Of a stretch of DNA of 21,973 bases, positions 1-7,523 are shown piece by piece. The notes beneath the pieces were generated by a model that saw only the letters and a program-made list of their open reading frames with translations, did no database searches and had not been told where the DNA came from. The position numbers and the translations under genes were made by a program. Each line of letters opens with the position of its first letter. Position 1 is the stretch's first letter. The DNA comes from Spirochaetia bacterium UBA6919 (GTDB lineage Bacteria; Spirochaetota; UBA6919): contig DKAT01000067.1 in assembly GCA_002450905.1 (NCBI GenBank), forward strand, positions 12,983 through 34,955, written 5' to 3'.

Positions 1-398
1 TCACTGAAAGTATGAATATACCAATCTGCAAGGGAATTATTTGATATGATAGATGATTGTTTATAAAGTATTTTGATATTGTCTTCTGGAAGAGTGTTTA
101 TAATTTCCTGTTGTATATTGTTATTGATAGAAAATAGTTTGAAAAAGTCTTTTCCGGTGTATTCTTGGTTTGATTTGGGATTATGAGAATCCTGCATATT
201 ATGGGACTGGATGATTTTGTGAGAACAATCGAGGAGGAAGATATGGTCATCGGGTTGGAAGACATAACCCTTTAAAAGATTACAGAGTTCTATAAGATAT
301 CGTTTGTAAAAATTGATCTTATCAGTGATTTCATTGGATTCAATTTGCTCAGAAATTACTTTACTGATATCATAAATGGCTCTTGCATGTTTTCCCAT
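1..398 (-). CDS. N-terminal part of a PAS-like sensor protein (truncated by the window edge)
   Basis: An open frame of 132 codons starts at the ATG complementary to 396-398 and runs off the left edge without a stop. The N-terminus looks helical (MGKHARAIYDISKVISEQ), as in many sensor proteins that begin with a signalling helix. From about residue 45 there is a PAS-like pattern: a hydrophobic strand IFLLDCSHKIIQSHN followed by TGKDFFKLFSI, which resembles the start of PAS folds with their 'yiGkdffel' segment. No output domain (kinase, GGDEF, HD-GYP or other) can be seen because the rest lies outside the window. The gene diverges from the lipoate-protein ligase gene. No convincing ribosome binding site is visible before this ATG. 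The PAS assignment rests on pattern only; that the frame is coding is more certain than its function. Confidence 0.6.
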   Translation of the reverse strand, partial: MGKHARAIYDISKVISEQIESNEITDKINFYKRYLIELCNLLKGYVFQPDDHIFLLDCSHKIIQSHNMQDSHNPKSNQEYTGKDFFKLFSINNNIQQEIINTLPEDNIKILYKQSSIISNNSLADWYIHTFS

Positions 399-483
399 AA
401 ATTATTGACACACCACTCTATATATATATTTATTGATCTGTAATTTATTAACATTAACCAAGAACCTTTAATACTAATATAAC

Positions 484-501
484 ATATTTTCTAGAAAATA
501 T
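484..501. promoter_or_regulatory. Perfect 18-bp palindrome in the divergent spacer upstream of lplA
   Basis: ATATTTTCTAGAAAATAT is its own reverse complement over all 18 positions. It lies between the divergent PAS-like gene and lplA, about 70 bases before the lplA start. Immediately downstream an AT-only stem (AAATATT, then AATATTT) runs into a T tract ending near 521. The position suits an operator for a dimeric regulator or a weak leader hairpin. AT-only palindromes arise easily in such DNA, so confidence is limited. Confidence 0.35.
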
Positions 502-569
502 TAATAAAATATTTTTTTTTATCTTTTGAGGGGTTCATAATAAAGGTAGAATAACAAGTGGTTCATGGA

Positions 570-1571
570 ATGGAAAGTCACTTCACGGTTAGTGATAACT
601 TCAATATATATTATAATCTTGCCGTAGAAGAATATTTATTAGAAAATCTTAGGATTAATGAGTGTATTTTATTTCTCTATAAGAATAGATCCTCTGTTAT
701 CCTTGGAAGAAACCAGAATCCCTGGGCAGAATGTCGTGTGGATGAATTAATTGAACAAAGAATATCCATTGCAAGAAGAATATCAGGAGGTGGTGCAGTA
801 TATCAAGATCTTGGGAACCTGAATTATTCATTTATAATGGATAAAAAAATATATAATCTAGATAAAACATTTGAGGTAGTATTATCAGCATTAAAATCCC
901 TTGGAATCCCTGCTCAAAGGAATGATAAAAATGACTTGATTATCAATGGATTGAAAATATCAGGGAATGCATTTGTATATAAGAAGGATAAGGTTATCCA
1001 TCATGGAACTCTCCTCGTATCAAGTGATATACCATTTCTTAAAAAGATATTGAATGGTGTTGGATTTATAGATCATTTTAAGGGAACACATTCCAGGTCT
1101 TCTATTGTAACAAATCTCTGTTCCTATAATAAATCAATAAATATGGATATAGTGCAAAGTGAGATAGTTAATTCTTTCAGGCATATATTCACACCTGATT
1201 CTAAATATATTCCAATAAAATCAATTGAGAATGTAATGCTATTCAAGGAATTGTATCGTAAAAATATGTCTTTTGAGTGGTTGTTTGGAAAGACTCCTGA
1301 ATATTTTTTAATTCTGAATTATAAAGACGGATTTAATACTTACGTTGAATTAAGACTTCATATAGTCTCTGGAAGAATATCAGACGTTGAAATACATTCA
1401 GATTGTCTTAGTAACAAGAAAATTATAATGATTAAGAATATTATTACCGGTCAATATTTCTTTCCTTCACGTATTGAGAAGGTGATTTCCGATATTTTCT
1501 TATGTAAACAACTGAGAAATAATAACGATTTTAAAAATTATAATTTATACCCAGAATTATTTAATTCCTAA
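570..1571 (+). CDS. lplA: Lipoate-protein ligase A
   Basis: The enzyme activates lipoate (or octanoate) with ATP to the acyl adenylate and transfers it to the lysine of lipoyl domains of 2-oxoacid dehydrogenases or glycine cleavage H protein, in the cytoplasm. The signature RRISGGGAVYQDLGNLN lies near residues 69-85 and the catalytic LKISGNAF lysine near residue 129, followed by HHGTLL. The C-terminal hundred residues (FEWLFGKTPEYF onward) match the LplA accessory domain, so this is a full bidomain ligase of about 333 residues, close to the 338 of E. coli. I chose the ATG at 570 because it puts NLAVEE at the usual distance from the start; a GTG at 558 in the same frame is an alternative with a distant AAAGG. 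A 252-base spacer separates it from the following acyltransferase, so co-transcription is uncertain. It points to lipoate scavenging. Confidence 0.93.
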   Translation: MESHFTVSDNFNIYYNLAVEEYLLENLRINECILFLYKNRSSVILGRNQNPWAECRVDELIEQRISIARRISGGGAVYQDLGNLNYSFIMDKKIYNLDKTFEVVLSALKSLGIPAQRNDKNDLIINGLKISGNAFVYKKDKVIHHGTLLVSSDIPFLKKILNGVGFIDHFKGTHSRSSIVTNLCSYNKSINMDIVQSEIVNSFRHIFTPDSKYIPIKSIENVMLFKELYRKNMSFEWLFGKTPEYFLILNYKDGFNTYVELRLHIVSGRISDVEIHSDCLSNKKIIMIKNIITGQYFFPSRIEKVISDIFLCKQLRNNNDFKNYNLYPELFNS

Positions 1572-1672
1572 AATACGTATTTAAAATATAGATTTTCTCA
1601 ATATTTGATCTCAATATATCTTAACATGATGGGGTTTTAAGTGATTACAAATTGTGTTTTGATAAAAAATAA

Positions 1673-1702
1673 TTGCCAACTATTCTTAAATATTATTATA
1701 TT
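1673..1702 (+). promoter_or_regulatory. Possible promoter of the acyltransferase/ammonia-lyase/Fak operon
   Basis: TTGCCA at 1673-1678 and TATATT at 1697-1702 are 18 bases apart, in the 252-base spacer before the acyltransferase gene. The leader would be roughly 115 bases. AT richness makes chance -10 matches common, so this is a weak call. Confidence 0.3.
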
Positions 1703-1823
1703 TTATACACTTATCCTCTCTAATGTAGAAAATAATCCAGTTAGCTATTGTATTTTGTATAGTTTATTTTAATTTTATTATTAAATTAGAGGAAAATTAA
1801 TATTTTATCATCTTACATAATTT

Positions 1824-2729
1824 ATGGATCAAAATGTAGTTTTAAATCAAATCAATAATAATACACAATCTCATTTAAAAGAACGCGGAAATATTTTTGG
1901 CAGAGCATTATTGCATTTTTTTATAAAATATTTTGGAAAAAAAGTCATGGTTCTCATTACTTTTCCTGTTGTATTCTATTTCATGGTTACTCAAGAGAAG
2001 GTTCGTAAAGGTGTTCTTAAGTATTGGATGGCTGTTTACCCGAATCAGTCAAAGATCTTTTATTATAAACAAATCTATAAGCACTATGCCACGTTTGGTG
2101 ATACTCTTGTTGATAGAATCTCTTCCCACTGTATTATCCAAAATCATGATGCAGATCAGATAGTGTGTGACGAAATAAATAATAATAGAGGTATCATTCT
2201 TTTATGTTCTCATATTGGTGGTTATAATTTTTATCGATTTAAATTGGATAATCACAAAGTGCATGTAATTATGTCTAAAGGGGAATCGCAGGGTAATAAA
2301 AAGAATTATACATTATTTGATCATCACAACAGAGATAACATTGAGTTATTAGACCCTTATAATCCTAATACTATTTTCCAAACAGCAGAAGTGTTAAATA
2401 ACAAAGGTATAATTGCTATCATGGGCGATCGTGTAGTACACAGTAATCTTAAATCTAATATGGAAATCCCATTTCTTAAATATAAAAGACAATTTCCTCT
2501 TGGACCCTGGCAACTGGCATATATCACTCAAGCAACAGTTATTTGTATATTTATTGTAAAGCAGGACAGAGAATACCATCTTGTATATAAAGATCCTATC
2601 CGATTTTCGCAAGTTAATTCACAAAATAAAAGTATCATAATTCAAAATGCCCTCTTAAAATATGCCCATTACATTGAAGAAATTGTTAAGAAATATCCCC
2701 ATCAATGGTTTAATTTTGGGGATAAATAA
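1824..2729 (+). CDS. LpxL/HtrB-superfamily lysophospholipid-type acyltransferase
   Basis: A 301-residue membrane-associated acyltransferase of the LPLAT superfamily, closest by pattern to the acyltransferases found in aryl polyene and flexirubin clusters and to LpxL. A hydrophobic anchor (about residues 40-56, KVMVLITFPVVFYFMV) follows a basic RGNIFGRALL segment. FGDTLVDRIS is near residue 91, the active-site block CSHIGGYN at 128-135, GDRV at 201-204, and FPLGPW at 224-229. The block is odd: the family catalytic dyad is HX4D or HX4E, but here the sixth position is Asn135. It would transfer an acyl group to a lipid or other hydrophobic acceptor at the inner membrane; the acyl donor is unknown. 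It is the first gene of the run with the ammonia-lyase (32 bases downstream) and FakAB. No Shine-Dalgarno sequence is visible close to the ATG. Confidence 0.85.
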   Translation: MDQNVVLNQINNNTQSHLKERGNIFGRALLHFFIKYFGKKVMVLITFPVVFYFMVTQEKVRKGVLKYWMAVYPNQSKIFYYKQIYKHYATFGDTLVDRISSHCIIQNHDADQIVCDEINNNRGIILLCSHIGGYNFYRFKLDNHKVHVIMSKGESQGNKKNYTLFDHHNRDNIELLDPYNPNTIFQTAEVLNNKGIIAIMGDRVVHSNLKSNMEIPFLKYKRQFPLGPWQLAYITQATVICIFIVKQDREYHLVYKDPIRFSQVNSQNKSIIIQNALLKYAHYIEEIVKKYPHQWFNFGDK

Positions 2730-2761
2730 TATATTATCGTTTATAAATATCTGGAAATAAA

Positions 2762-4360
2762 ATGATTATAATAGACCATAACTATCAGATTACACTAAAA
2801 GATTTTGAACGGGTTACCAGGGAAAAAGTCCCTGTCCAACTGTCTGAACAAAGTGATTATATCCAATATATCAATCAGGGACAGGAATTTATTCAAAGTG
2901 CAATTCGAGAACATATTCCTATATATGGTGTAAATACTGGATTTGGTGATTCTTGTCGAAATCAGTTTTCATATGAATATACAAAAAAATTACAAAATAA
3001 CTTAGTAAACTTCCATGGTTGCGGAATCGGAAAACCATTTTCCCCTGAAGAGACCCATGGAATTCTGCTGTTACGTCTCATAAGCTTATCTAAGGGTTAT
3101 TCTGGGGTTAGATACATCCTTCTAAAGCAGTTTGAAAAGTATATTAATATCCCTTTACTACCAATTATCCCTGAAATTGGTTCAGTTGGAGCAAGTGGTG
3201 ATTTAACTCCTCTCTCCTACATTGCTGCAACTATATCAGGTAAGAGAAAAGTATATTACCAAGGAAATATCACAGATTCTGATATCGCACTAGCCCAAGA
3301 GAATATAAAACCTATTGAATTTGAACCCAAAGAAGCTCTTGCAATCTTAAATGGCACATCTGTGATGACTGCAATCTCTGCTAATGCTCTGATTGATACT
3401 ATCAAGGTCACTCAGTTCATGGAAATATTAACGTCCATGACCATTGAAATCTTGAAAGGCAATAAGGGAAGTTTCTCTAAATTAATCCACCAGATAAAAC
3501 CTTTTTATGGACAAGTAAAATCAGCTAAAACAATCTCAAATTATTTATCAACAAGTAAAATTGCTCGTTCCCAGGTGGAAATTAATCATTCTGTACAGGA
3601 TGAGCAACTATACTCAACAAGTAATATCTATTTAGAACATTCTATCCAGGATAAATATTCTCTTCGATGCAGTCCGCAAATAATAGGAGTTCTCTGGGAT
3701 ACCATAAAATGGTTTGAGGAGTGGCTCACAATTGAGATGAACTCCGTAAATGATAATCCAATAATTGATCACGGAAATAAAACAATATATAATGGAGGTA
3801 ATTTCTACGGTGGTCACATCTGTCAGGGCATGGATAGCATTCGCTCCCAGCTTGCTAATATGTCTGATTTATTAGATAAGCAAATGGAATTGATCGTCGA
3901 TAATAAGTTTAATAATGGTCTACCTGCAAATCTTGTATTCAGTAAGAATGGGGATAGTTTTATCAATCATGGATTCAAAGCGATGCAGATTTCCTGTACT
4001 GCAATAACAGCGGAGATTATGAGCCTATCTTATCCTATAAGTATTCTCTCAAGACCTACGGAATCACTCAATCAGGATAAGGTAAGTTTGGGAACAATTT
4101 CAGCAAGATATACCCGCAATACTCTTGAACTGATCTATTATCAAATAGCAATCCAATTAATCACACTATCTCAGGCAATGGAATTACGGGGTATTAATGA
4201 TTTTTCTCAATGTTCTAAAGATATATTTCATGAATTAAGAAAAAAAGTTCCTTTTGTGGATAAGGATCGGCCTCTTGACGAAGATATAATAAATACTCTG
4301 GAGTTAATCAAAGGAACATCACTTATCGATATTATTTCAAAATACAATCAGGAGAATTAA
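2762..4360 (+). CDS. MIO-type aromatic amino acid ammonia-lyase (HAL/TAL/PAL family)
   Basis: This enzyme removes ammonia from an aromatic amino acid to give an arylacrylate such as urocanate, coumarate or cinnamate. The self-cyclising Ala144-Ser145-Gly146 that forms the MIO electrophile sits in SVGASGDLTPLSYIA. Other family landmarks are YGVNTGFG (55-62, with catalytic Tyr55), LNGTSVMT (196-203), YSLRCSPQ (299-306, catalytic Tyr and Arg), NSVNDNPIID (327-336) and RPTESLNQDKVSLGT (431-445). The length of 532 residues is normal. The substrate-selectivity pair after LQNNLVN is Phe84-His85. It does not match Ser-His of classical histidine lyase, His-Leu of Rhodobacter tyrosine lyase or Phe-Leu of phenylalanine lyases, so the substrate is open. 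No hut gene is near, which argues against histidine catabolism. It lies in an operon between the acyltransferase and fakA (7-base gap). Confidence 0.92.
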   Translation: MIIIDHNYQITLKDFERVTREKVPVQLSEQSDYIQYINQGQEFIQSAIREHIPIYGVNTGFGDSCRNQFSYEYTKKLQNNLVNFHGCGIGKPFSPEETHGILLLRLISLSKGYSGVRYILLKQFEKYINIPLLPIIPEIGSVGASGDLTPLSYIAATISGKRKVYYQGNITDSDIALAQENIKPIEFEPKEALAILNGTSVMTAISANALIDTIKVTQFMEILTSMTIEILKGNKGSFSKLIHQIKPFYGQVKSAKTISNYLSTSKIARSQVEINHSVQDEQLYSTSNIYLEHSIQDKYSLRCSPQIIGVLWDTIKWFEEWLTIEMNSVNDNPIIDHGNKTIYNGGNFYGGHICQGMDSIRSQLANMSDLLDKQMELIVDNKFNNGLPANLVFSKNGDSFINHGFKAMQISCTAITAEIMSLSYPISILSRPTESLNQDKVSLGTISARYTRNTLELIYYQIAIQLITLSQAMELRGINDFSQCSKDIFHELRKKVPFVDKDRPLDEDIINTLELIKGTSLIDIISKYNQEN

Positions 4361-4367
4361 TAAATAA

Positions 4368-5963
4368 ATGTTGGATGGTAGTATCTTCAAGCAAATAATC
4401 GGAGTGACAGTCCAGAAAATCTCATCTATCCGAAAAACCCTTGATGAAATAAATGTATTCCCAATACCAGATGGAGATACAGGAGCAAATGTCTACAATA
4501 CACTTAACCCAGCCTATGAAGTTATCGCTACAAACTCATCAAATAATCTCAGGAAAATATTAAACCAGTTTTGCCAATCTCTATTATATCATTCAAAAGG
4601 AAATTCAGGAGTAATCATTACACAATTTTTTATTGGAATAAATAATTACATCAATACCCCATCAATTTCTTTTGATCAGTTCATCAATTCATTAAACCAA
4701 GGTTCACAATACGCTTATAAGTCCATCGAAGCCCCACAGGAAGGAACTATCTTGAGTGTTATGAAAATATCAGGAGATCCTTCAGTATACGTAAAAAACA
4801 ATCAGTTATCAGAAGATATTTTTAAATTAATATATATTAAATCTTGCCAATCAACTATAAATACAAGATCACAGCTTTCAAATCTCCAGAAAGCCAATGT
4901 CATCGATTCAGGTGCCTATGCCTATCTTCAATTTATTGAATCCATCTATACTATGTTATCACAAGAATCCACTGAATCTAAAATGGATCTAATAAATCAC
5001 TGGCATGATGAATTGAATCATTATATAAAACCAATAAAATTAAATATCAAGCAATCAATAAACCCTCTTGATAAGATATTACAGCAAGATAATATAAAAT
5101 TTCCATACTGCACAGAATGTATTCTCACAATAAAAGATAATTTATCTTCACTCAAACAGCATCTAAATCAATTTGGAGATTCTATTATCCTCGTCCAAAA
5201 CGAAAATCAAGTAAAAATACATATCCATACCAATATACCAGAAGATCTTATTGACTATCTGAATAAACAAGCCAGTGTAAATCATGTCAAAATTGAAGAT
5301 ATGAATATCCAACACCATCACTTCATAGAAAATACAATTCAGAAAGAATTATTGAATACTGCAATCGTTCCAATCGTTGATAGAAAAGAAATATTTGAAC
5401 TTATAAAGTCCCTTGATCATTCTCAGTCAATATATCCAATATATTATAATCATTTATCTTATACTGATCTGCTCATCCAGTTTTCTATGATCCCATCAAA
5501 TTCTCTCATAATAGTTTACAATAATTCACAGTATAGGATAAATATTGATAAAGCATCTCAACTAACGTATAAAGAAAATAATACTATCCAGACTAAGAAT
5601 ATACCCCAGATTATCTCCGCAATTATGGATTTTAATCACGATGAAGATATCCAAACAATTATATCTCAAATCACACAGGCTATGAATAGTGTAATAACTT
5701 TCAATGTATTTTCTGAAGCTCATTCAAATGAATATTATAGCCAATTTGATGATGCTATCATAGAATCGGGAACTCCTTCTGACGTAATACCTGGAACCAT
5801 AAATAAACTGATGAGAACAAATATTTCTTTAATAACAATTTACACAACAAATAATTCCCAAAACGAGATCCGATCTGCTATTAAAAAATCCTATCCCACA
5901 CTGGAACTCGAATGGATAAATTATTCAATTTCTGATTCAAATTATACAATAGTGATGGAATAA
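4368..5963 (+). CDS. fakA: Fatty acid kinase, ATP-binding subunit FakA (DhaL-like/DAK2)
   Basis: FakA phosphorylates a fatty acid bound to FakB, giving acyl phosphate for phospholipid synthesis or elongation. The N-terminal DhaL-like nucleotide domain shows DGDTG at 35-39 (Mg-binding aspartates 35 and 37), GNSG at 78-81, EGTILSV at 125-131 and IDSGAYA near 179-185. The middle domain keeps the presumed metal ligands: Cys248 in FPYCTE, and His285 and His287 in KIHIHTN. The C-terminal FakB-like domain starts near residue 330. The 531 residues match full-length FakA (about 550), unlike the short DhaL of dihydroxyacetone kinase. The start is supported by AGGAG at 4350-4354, inside the end of the ammonia-lyase gene, although the spacing of 13 is long. 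fakB follows after 5 bases. Whether the substrate is an ordinary fatty acid or an aryl acid made by the upstream lyase cannot be read from the sequence. Confidence 0.9.
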   Translation: MLDGSIFKQIIGVTVQKISSIRKTLDEINVFPIPDGDTGANVYNTLNPAYEVIATNSSNNLRKILNQFCQSLLYHSKGNSGVIITQFFIGINNYINTPSISFDQFINSLNQGSQYAYKSIEAPQEGTILSVMKISGDPSVYVKNNQLSEDIFKLIYIKSCQSTINTRSQLSNLQKANVIDSGAYAYLQFIESIYTMLSQESTESKMDLINHWHDELNHYIKPIKLNIKQSINPLDKILQQDNIKFPYCTECILTIKDNLSSLKQHLNQFGDSIILVQNENQVKIHIHTNIPEDLIDYLNKQASVNHVKIEDMNIQHHHFIENTIQKELLNTAIVPIVDRKEIFELIKSLDHSQSIYPIYYNHLSYTDLLIQFSMIPSNSLIIVYNNSQYRINIDKASQLTYKENNTIQTKNIPQIISAIMDFNHDEDIQTIISQITQAMNSVITFNVFSEAHSNEYYSQFDDAIIESGTPSDVIPGTINKLMRTNISLITIYTTNNSQNEIRSAIKKSYPTLELEWINYSISDSNYTIVME

Positions 5964-5968
5964 TTCAA

Positions 5969-6814
5969 ATGTCAGGTATTAAAATTATAACTGGCAGTCA
6001 GGCCTCAATCAGTGACGCTCTGGCTAAAGAATTTAACATTACCACCATCCCATATTACTTGAATTATCCTAATACCAGTCTTAAGGAAGGTATAGACATA
6101 ACTACAGAAGACTTTTACAAAGAACTACACAACATAAATTCCCTCCCAACAACCTCACCTCCATCCATAGGAGATATTCAGAATGCCCTCAGGTCTCTCT
6201 GCGATAACCATGACACAATGATTATCATCACCATATCCTCAAAATATTCACAAATGTACAATACCTGTCAGAGGGCAATAGAATTGATGAATATCAGAAA
6301 TGTATTAGTAATCGATAGTAGAGGAGCAACAGCCTACCAGGCAATGATGTCAATAAGGGCATCCCAATTGATATCAGAGGGATACACCATAGATAAACTT
6401 CTCAATTGGTTCGATACATTTAATACAAGATGTGAAGAGTATATCGTAATGGATACCCTGAAATATCTTGAGAAGGGGGGGCGGATAGGAAAGGTTAAGG
6501 CATTATTAAGTGCAATGATTTCGATAAAACCTGTGATAGTCCATAGAGATGGTATCAGCACACCCATATCCAAAGCCAGAACCCATAAACAGGCACTGGA
6601 TCAAATCCTCAAGGACATGCATAAAAAAATATTGCCCCAACAAAAGATATGGATCCTCCTCCAGGGAATATTTGTCGAAGAATGGCTGAATTATGTGGAA
6701 AATATTCTTTATGAACAATTTTCAATAGAAAAATTATACGCAACGCGAATGAGTGCCATTACGAGTATTCACATGGGACCGGGTTCCTGGTCAATAACAT
6801 ATTATATTGTATAA
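5969..6814 (+). CDS. fakB: DegV-family fatty-acid-binding protein, FakB subunit of fatty acid kinase
   Basis: FakB binds a free fatty acid and presents its carboxylate to FakA for phosphorylation. Family marks are present: PTTSPPS at 60-66 (the TTSQPS region), ISSKYSQMYN at 89-98, DSRGAT at 116-121, LKYLEKGGRIG at 164-174 with Arg172, and IHMGPG at 267-272 with His268. These match the carboxylate-binding Thr/Ser, Arg and His of characterised FakB proteins. The first motif is GSQAS where many members have DSTAD. The length of 281 residues is normal. It is the last gene of the operon; a 709-base gene-free stretch follows. The GGRIG motif is encoded across a run of seven G (6475-6481), which stands out in this AT-rich DNA. 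The lipid chain it prefers cannot be inferred. Confidence 0.9.
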   Translation: MSGIKIITGSQASISDALAKEFNITTIPYYLNYPNTSLKEGIDITTEDFYKELHNINSLPTTSPPSIGDIQNALRSLCDNHDTMIIITISSKYSQMYNTCQRAIELMNIRNVLVIDSRGATAYQAMMSIRASQLISEGYTIDKLLNWFDTFNTRCEEYIVMDTLKYLEKGGRIGKVKALLSAMISIKPVIVHRDGISTPISKARTHKQALDQILKDMHKKILPQQKIWILLQGIFVEEWLNYVENILYEQFSIEKLYATRMSAITSIHMGPGSWSITYYIV

Positions 6815-6878
6815 AAAACAACAACAAACATAATCTTGACTAAACACTACTGCGAATCAATACAAACATTCCTAAGAG

Positions 6879-6911
6879 ATGGGAAAATCATGGGAAATGT
6901 ATGGGAAAATC
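6879..6911 (+). repeat. Three tandem 11-bp units, ATGGGAAAATC type
   Basis: The units ATGGGAAAATC, ATGGGAAATGT and ATGGGAAAATC follow each other without spacers. ACAAACAT precedes the array at 6861-6869. A matching array in opposite orientation lies at 11884-11916. The 11-bp period is close to one helical turn, so a bound protein would sit on one face of the DNA. Confidence 0.65.
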
Positions 6912-7059
6912 CAAGGAGTAATTTACAGTCAATCCACCATAATTTCTATAAATTTTACTTCACTCATCAGGGCTGAAGATTAGAATGATGGTTAATCCCA
7001 ATCTCAAACTAAAAATGGTACTGTGTTGATCCATCAAATATAGTTATACCTTATAATAA

Positions 7060-7086
7060 TTGACAAACTATTTCCTAAATTATGAT
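7060..7086 (+). promoter_or_regulatory. Orphan promoter-like site in a convergent spacer
   Basis: A perfect TTGACA (7060-7065) is followed after 15 bases by TATGAT (7081-7086). It points right, toward the 3' end of the oppositely oriented phosphatidyltransferase gene, and no coding frame follows. A transcript would begin near 7093 and contain the 7118-7153 hairpin. The spacing is short for the class, so confidence is low. Confidence 0.35.
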
Positions 7087-7523
7087 ATATTATTAACCAA
7101 TAAGGAAAGAAAAATCGCTTCAGAGATAGCTTGAATATTCTTTTGATCTGAAGAAAGTCTTGAAAAGGGGCAAATTGGGTGGGACTTTATACCTGGTATT
7201 CTGAGATTTTTAATGTTATATAATAGTAAGTTTCACGGGATTTAGAGTTTGGGCAATATACTTAGTTAGTCAGCACTTGTTGTGGAATTTCCCGTTCAAT
7301 AAATTTAATAATTCCGTTGTAGATAACGATAGTATAGGGCAGTATTTAAAATATTAAATATTTCAGAATAACTTTAAATTATAAGATAGAAAATTATTTC
7401 AAAACAAGTGACTATCAAAAAAATCATTAAGACAAGAAGGAATATTTATTTATATCAACTGTAGAACTCAACACCAAGATCCACACTAATCTATAATGAT
7501 TTTAAAAATTAATTCATGGGAAA

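Larger units (their letters stand above)
6815..7523. other. 709-base gene-free stretch between convergent operons
   Basis: No open frame with a start, ribosome binding site and recognisable product was found on either strand. Three things stand out: a triple 11-bp tandem repeat at 6879-6911, a promoter-like site pointing right at 7060-7086, and an inverted repeat CTTCAGA/TCTGAAG at 7118-7153. ACGGGA and TCCCGT also occur about 50 bases apart near 7238 and 7299. The stretch lies between the 3' ends of fakB and the phosphatidyltransferase gene, so neither known gene needs a promoter here. A small RNA or decayed sequence would both be possible. Confidence 0.5.

Noticed and set aside
1571..1582. 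Palindrome AAATACGTATTT at the lplA stop codon as a terminator
   Set aside because: It has no loop and no T tract, and is short enough to occur by chance.
1933..2163. 76-codon plus-strand frame inside the acyltransferase gene
   Set aside because: It is a shifted-frame shadow of conserved acyltransferase sequence and has no start signal.
2762..4360. Reading the ammonia-lyase as HutH of histidine degradation
   Set aside because: No hutU, hutI or hutG is nearby and the Ser-His pair of classical HutH is replaced by Phe-His, so the hutH name is not supported.
7152..7164. Shared 13-mer AGAAAGTCTTGAA between the two repeat-bearing spacers (also on the minus strand at 12068-12080), and AATGATG(A/G)TTAA at 6984 and 11944
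   Set aside because: Their order and orientation relative to the 11-bp arrays differ between the two spacers, so chance similarity in AT-rich DNA is likelier than a common element.
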